From the NCBI GenBank assembly GCA_038373885.1, contig JAWZYV010015814.1:62001-126000 (forward strand): a stretch of DNA of 64,000 nucleotides. The letters are read 5' to 3'. The position numbers were made by a program, and so were the translations under genes. The stretch comes from Cheiracanthium punctorium (lineage: Eukaryota > Arthropoda > Arachnida > Araneae > Cheiracanthiidae). The notes below the pieces were generated by a model. It made no database searches, was not told the origin of the DNA, and saw only the letters and a list, made by a program, of their open reading frames with translations. Shown in pieces: positions 60,361 to 64,000 of this stretch; within the stretch, counting starts at the first letter, position 1; each line of letters begins with the position of its first letter.

Positions 60361-61604
60361 CTGAAAAAGACAGAAAAAAAGACATATTAAATAAAATGAA
60401 ATGCCGTCAGAGAGAAAGTGAATCGCACGAATTGTTGCGCGGCTCGAGTTTTTCGCGAATTTGAATAACATAAATTTGTTTCAGGAAAGATTGCGTCTAT
60501 TTTTTGAGATCTTCATTTTTTTCGTTCGAGTATTAATGTTTCCATTCACGATTCGCTCAGACTAAAGAAGAGAGAAAAAATAATAAAAATGGCGCATGCG
60601 TGTGTAAATTTTATGCTATTTCTGTGTAGTTAGAATTTTTTTTTTTTTAAACAATAAATATGATTCGTAGGTGGGTTATTGGGTAACATGGCTCAAACGA
60701 AGAAACAGAAATGGGAGACGCTGTGTAATAGTGTCGTTGCAAAGAAATTAGAGTTTCCAGTTAAATAACGCTGTAGAGCACCGATTATCCGAACTCCAAT
60801 GAGCCAAGTAGCCCAATTATACGAACAACATCTCTTTCTTTCTTTTTAGCGCTATGGTGATAAAAATTTCAAGCCTCGAAATTGTGTGCCGTTTGTTAAG
60901 TTTCACTTTAAAAAATAAAACATACATTTTTTAAACGTTTCTTTTCGTTAGTCGTGTAGACTACAATAGTAGACCTACTCAAGACTAGACACCTACTCAA
61001 AAATGTATTCGATTAATAGTCAAATTTCCTATTTTAGTTTTGATACCAACTAATTATTTTTTGAAAAAAAATTAAAAAGAAATATGAGAAGTTATTATTA
61101 TGTATAGCAACCACTTTTAAAGATAATAATATTTTAAATGTGAAACTGACATGGGAAAATTGGGTCGAATATCTTTCGAGCGATTGTACCAGATCCACGA
61201 TCGTAGTCCACGCGCATAACTCAGGGTTAATTAAGTAATTTTAGTTTTTGAATTAAATAGAACGTATTCTTAAATTTCGTGTTTTATACAATGATATCGT
61301 CTCTTCACTTCAAACCTGACAAAAAAAATAAAATAAAACGAAAGGTGTCGGCAATGTCGATTTGTTTCGCCTTTCAAAACGAGGGGGGCACATCCTGCCG
61401 CAAAAGAAACCAACCGAAGTGATGCGAAATAAATAATTTGGAAAAAACGTCTACAAAAAGATCAAATGAAAGTGCAAAATGATGTCTTGAAGATTCTACC
61501 TATGGAGGTTAAAAACGTTGGATCTTCAAAGGAATATACTGTAAAGCAGCAATTTTTTTAAAAGTTTGAAGGTTTTTTAAAAATAAAAATAGCACTCTAG
61601 TGCT

Positions 61605-61858
61605 AGTTAAGTAAACCCAATGGGTTCGCACATTGCGCTATCGTGTCACAAGTCGAGATTCGACTCCTTTTATTCTCGGGCTGGGCAAGGCTGACGTAGC
61701 GTTTCATCCCTTGAGTGAGTAGATAAAATGAGGGCCCAGTTTGCTTGGGGACTACACACTGGTGGTTCCGCGTCAGGCTGACCACCTGGCCGGGCCCAGA
61801 GCTCATGGTTGCGAAGGCGCGGATGGCCAGCGCAGTGTTGCGCCAAGTTTAGTTGAGT
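61605..61858 (+). mobile_element. tRNA-derived SINE, family 1, copy 2
   Basis: Plus-strand copy of 27187-27493: a diverged head with GAGATTCGACTCC (box B), then CATCCCTTGAGTGAGTAGAT, AAAATGAGGGCC, GCTGACCACCTGGC, GAGCTCATGGTTGCGAAGG and a closing AGTTTAGTTGAGTAA. Confidence 0.7.
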
Positions 61859-62732
61859 AAGTGCTGGTTAAAATCTGGAATTCTTCCGGATTTTTTTAAT
61901 CCTTTTTTTTTTTAAACCAGAATAAATTTTACATTCTTCCTACTTTTGCAATGGGCACTTCCTTTGTCCCCTATTCATACAATATTCCATTGATTTACCT
62001 TTTCACTCTCAATTTGATTTAAAAAAAATCAATTTACTCTATCCCTCCCCCCCCCCACCCAGCCCCCCCCCTTTTTTTTACAGCATATCCCAAGAGAGTT
62101 AGTGTAGGGGTCAGAGGTAATTTAAAAATTTCAAAAAGTATCGGAATGAAGTTATGATCAAAATAACACAAAAAAATTACATTAGTAACAACAACAACAA
62201 ACTGATTTAAATTTACTAAAAATTAAACATTTGTAATCTCCAACACTTATCAGCAGAGTGACGAATTACAACTTGATTCACATATTTCGCCATTTTGTCA
62301 ATATGCTAGCTGCCGCTGCCATATTTCCATTAGTTCAGTTTTAGCTTGCATCTATCAAATTAAAAACTGTCTTAGTTTAGTTTGGAGCGCACCACTCTAA
62401 GTATTTGAACTTTGTTTATTCGAACTAGACACGGTTCTGACAGGTTCGAATAATCAACGCTCTTCATAAAAATAGGAATTATAAATCATGCTGAAACTAT
62501 TGCTTTTAAAGCACTTTTTAACACAGTTATATTTGCACAGGTAGTACTGCTTCACATATGGACAACCGGTTCGCGACCGTCGTTGCAAAGACGCAGTGAC
62601 ATCAGTTTTCACCAGCGTGATGAATATGCGTTAGAACTCCTTAGAAAAGTCCTACCGAGCCCCCCCCCCATCCTTGGCAGATCGCCCTAGCGTAGCGTTG
62701 CCCTAATCACACACAAACAGACACCGATTTTT

Positions 62733-63392
62733 ACTTTCCGAACATGTACCATGTAAGGAAAGTATTGTGATCATGAAAAAATTCGAATTCGAGATTTTGG
62801 TGTATTGACACGTTTAGAGGGCTTCTGAATTCATTTATGTTATTTTTACGAGATGTATGTATGTATGTGTGTGTGTGTGTATGTGTGTTTGTGTGTATGT
62901 GAGTGAACACGATAGCTCCTGAACGGGGCATGCGATGGAGCTCAAATTGGGTATATATGTTATAAACCACCGTCGCAAGACCGGTATTGAATCTGGTGTG
63001 TATAGGACTTATAGTTTTTCTACAGGGCTACGACAAAGATTTCTTTTACATTATGGCCTATGGGGGAAATTTCTTGAAAGTGCGCTAGCGTTTAAACGGT
63101 AGATTCGATTGAGCTCAAATTGGGTGTACATGTTATAAACAACCATCGTAAGACCGGTATCGATTTTGATGTGTATAGGACTTATAGTTTTTCTACAGGG
63201 CTACGCCAAAAATTCCTTTTACATTATAGCCTATGGGGAGAAATTCTTGAAAGTGCGCTAGCGTTTAAACGATACATTCGATTGAGCTTCATTTTGGTAT
63301 ATATATTTGAATCATTCATCGATTAAAATTTATTTAAATGCTTGGTAATGATCTTAATCGTAAGTGTTCGGAAAGTCGAGTGGAGTCACTCC
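62733..63392 (-). mobile_element. ACTTTCCGAACA element, copy 3 (inverted)
   Basis: It starts ACTTTCCGAACATGTACC and ends GTCGAGTGGAGTCACTCC. Two 175-bp units (AGTGCGCTAGCGTTTAAACG) and a GT/ATGT microsatellite (62854-62902) lie between. It is the reverse complement of copies 1 and 2. Confidence 0.82.
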
Positions 63393-64000
63393 AGATTTTT
63401 AATTTTGAAATCAGGGTGCTATTTGCTGGACAACCTGCATTTCGAAAGCCCTTATATATATATCTCATTCCGATTATCCCATCATTACACCAAAAACACT
63501 CTTTTACCGGTTCGAAATGAAAATAGAATTTTCAAAGGAGCATTATCAACATTATCCTATTTCGACCGAAGTTGTTTCATTGAAAATTCATATTATACGC
63601 TGACGAACTTTTTCATTTCAGTTGAAAGGGAAATATCGGCTGAAATGGATTTTAGCTCGGAGACATAATATCTGCTCTTGCTGCCGATAAGGAGCTTAAA
63701 AGCTCCCAGCTATTGTCATTGGATTGCTAATATAGGAAGACGAACTTAGGCGAAAATGCATCAAGGGAAAAGCATTTTTGCATTTGCATCAGATGCTGAG
63801 CTAGATGCTCCTTAATATATTGGATTTGAAACAGAACTCGTCTAAATTTTGCATTTGTTATTCACAAAGAATCACACTCAGCAGGACTATTAACAGTAGT
63901 ACATTTTAAAGGTTCGTCGCAACTTTTAATGTAAGATTATGTAGGTTATGCAACTTTTAATGCGTTCCCCCATAAAGGCCTATGAAAAGAATACTTTTTA

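Larger units (their letters stand above)
60361..64000 (-). other. Sequence 5' of exon A: intron or flank
   Basis: No exon recognised. 60560-61600 is AT-rich unique sequence. A SINE (61605-61858) and an inverted ACTTTCCGAACA element (62733-63392) follow. 61870-62700 has poly-C/T runs; 63400-64000 shows nothing recognisable. Confidence 0.65.

Overview
The window is eukaryotic: AT-rich, intron-dominated nuclear DNA, full of short non-autonomous transposons, Helitron-like elements, tRNA-derived SINEs, tandem repeats and microsatellites. No long ORF in it is a gene. Coding sequence appears only as short GT-AG-bounded exons separated by introns of up to 19 kb. This and the repeat mix suggest an invertebrate, plausibly an arthropod such as a chelicerate, but the taxon cannot be fixed from the sequence.

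The one gene I can support lies on the minus strand and spans nearly the whole window. Seven exons were read in transcription order: A 60302-60360, B 47627-47779, C 28292-28435, D 26401-26490, E 22168-22428, F 16250-16408 and G 12624-12716. They total 959 bp (about 319 codons). Exon A ends on a codon boundary and B to G are all multiples of three, so every junction shown is phase 0. The protein is acidic, Pro/Ser/Glu-rich and low in complexity, apart from four short amphipathic helices (in B, D, E and G). These fit, or nearly fit, the hydrophobic spacing of helices that bind the RII dimerisation/docking domain of protein kinase A. A second motif, QIDTVxSxPPSPDE, recurs in C and F. Exon pairs C-D and F-G look like a duplicated two-exon cassette. 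I read this as the internal part of a multivalent A-kinase-anchoring-protein-like scaffold; both ends of the gene lie outside the window or were not recognised.

Everything else is intronic or flanking and transposon-derived. 1-12.6 kb: a Tc1/mariner-like element with a second element inside it, several hAT-like elements with exact target duplications, and a 2.6 kb hAT-like element full of GAGAC arrays. 12.7-22 kb: a Helitron-like element carrying a 155-bp minisatellite, an inverted pair of TTAA MITEs, and a foldback element flanked by TTAT. 22.4-28.3 kb: SINEs, a foldback MITE, and one TTAA MITE nested inside another. 28.4-47.6 kb: a 1.9 kb Helitron-like element with a perfect hairpin, a TA MITE, a mariner relic with inverted C-termini, hAT-like elements, AT-rich tandem repeats and a GC-richer island of unknown nature. 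47.8-64 kb: more TTAA elements, SINEs, an ACATGT-rich minisatellite, a possible solo LTR, and further copies of the element that also starts the window.
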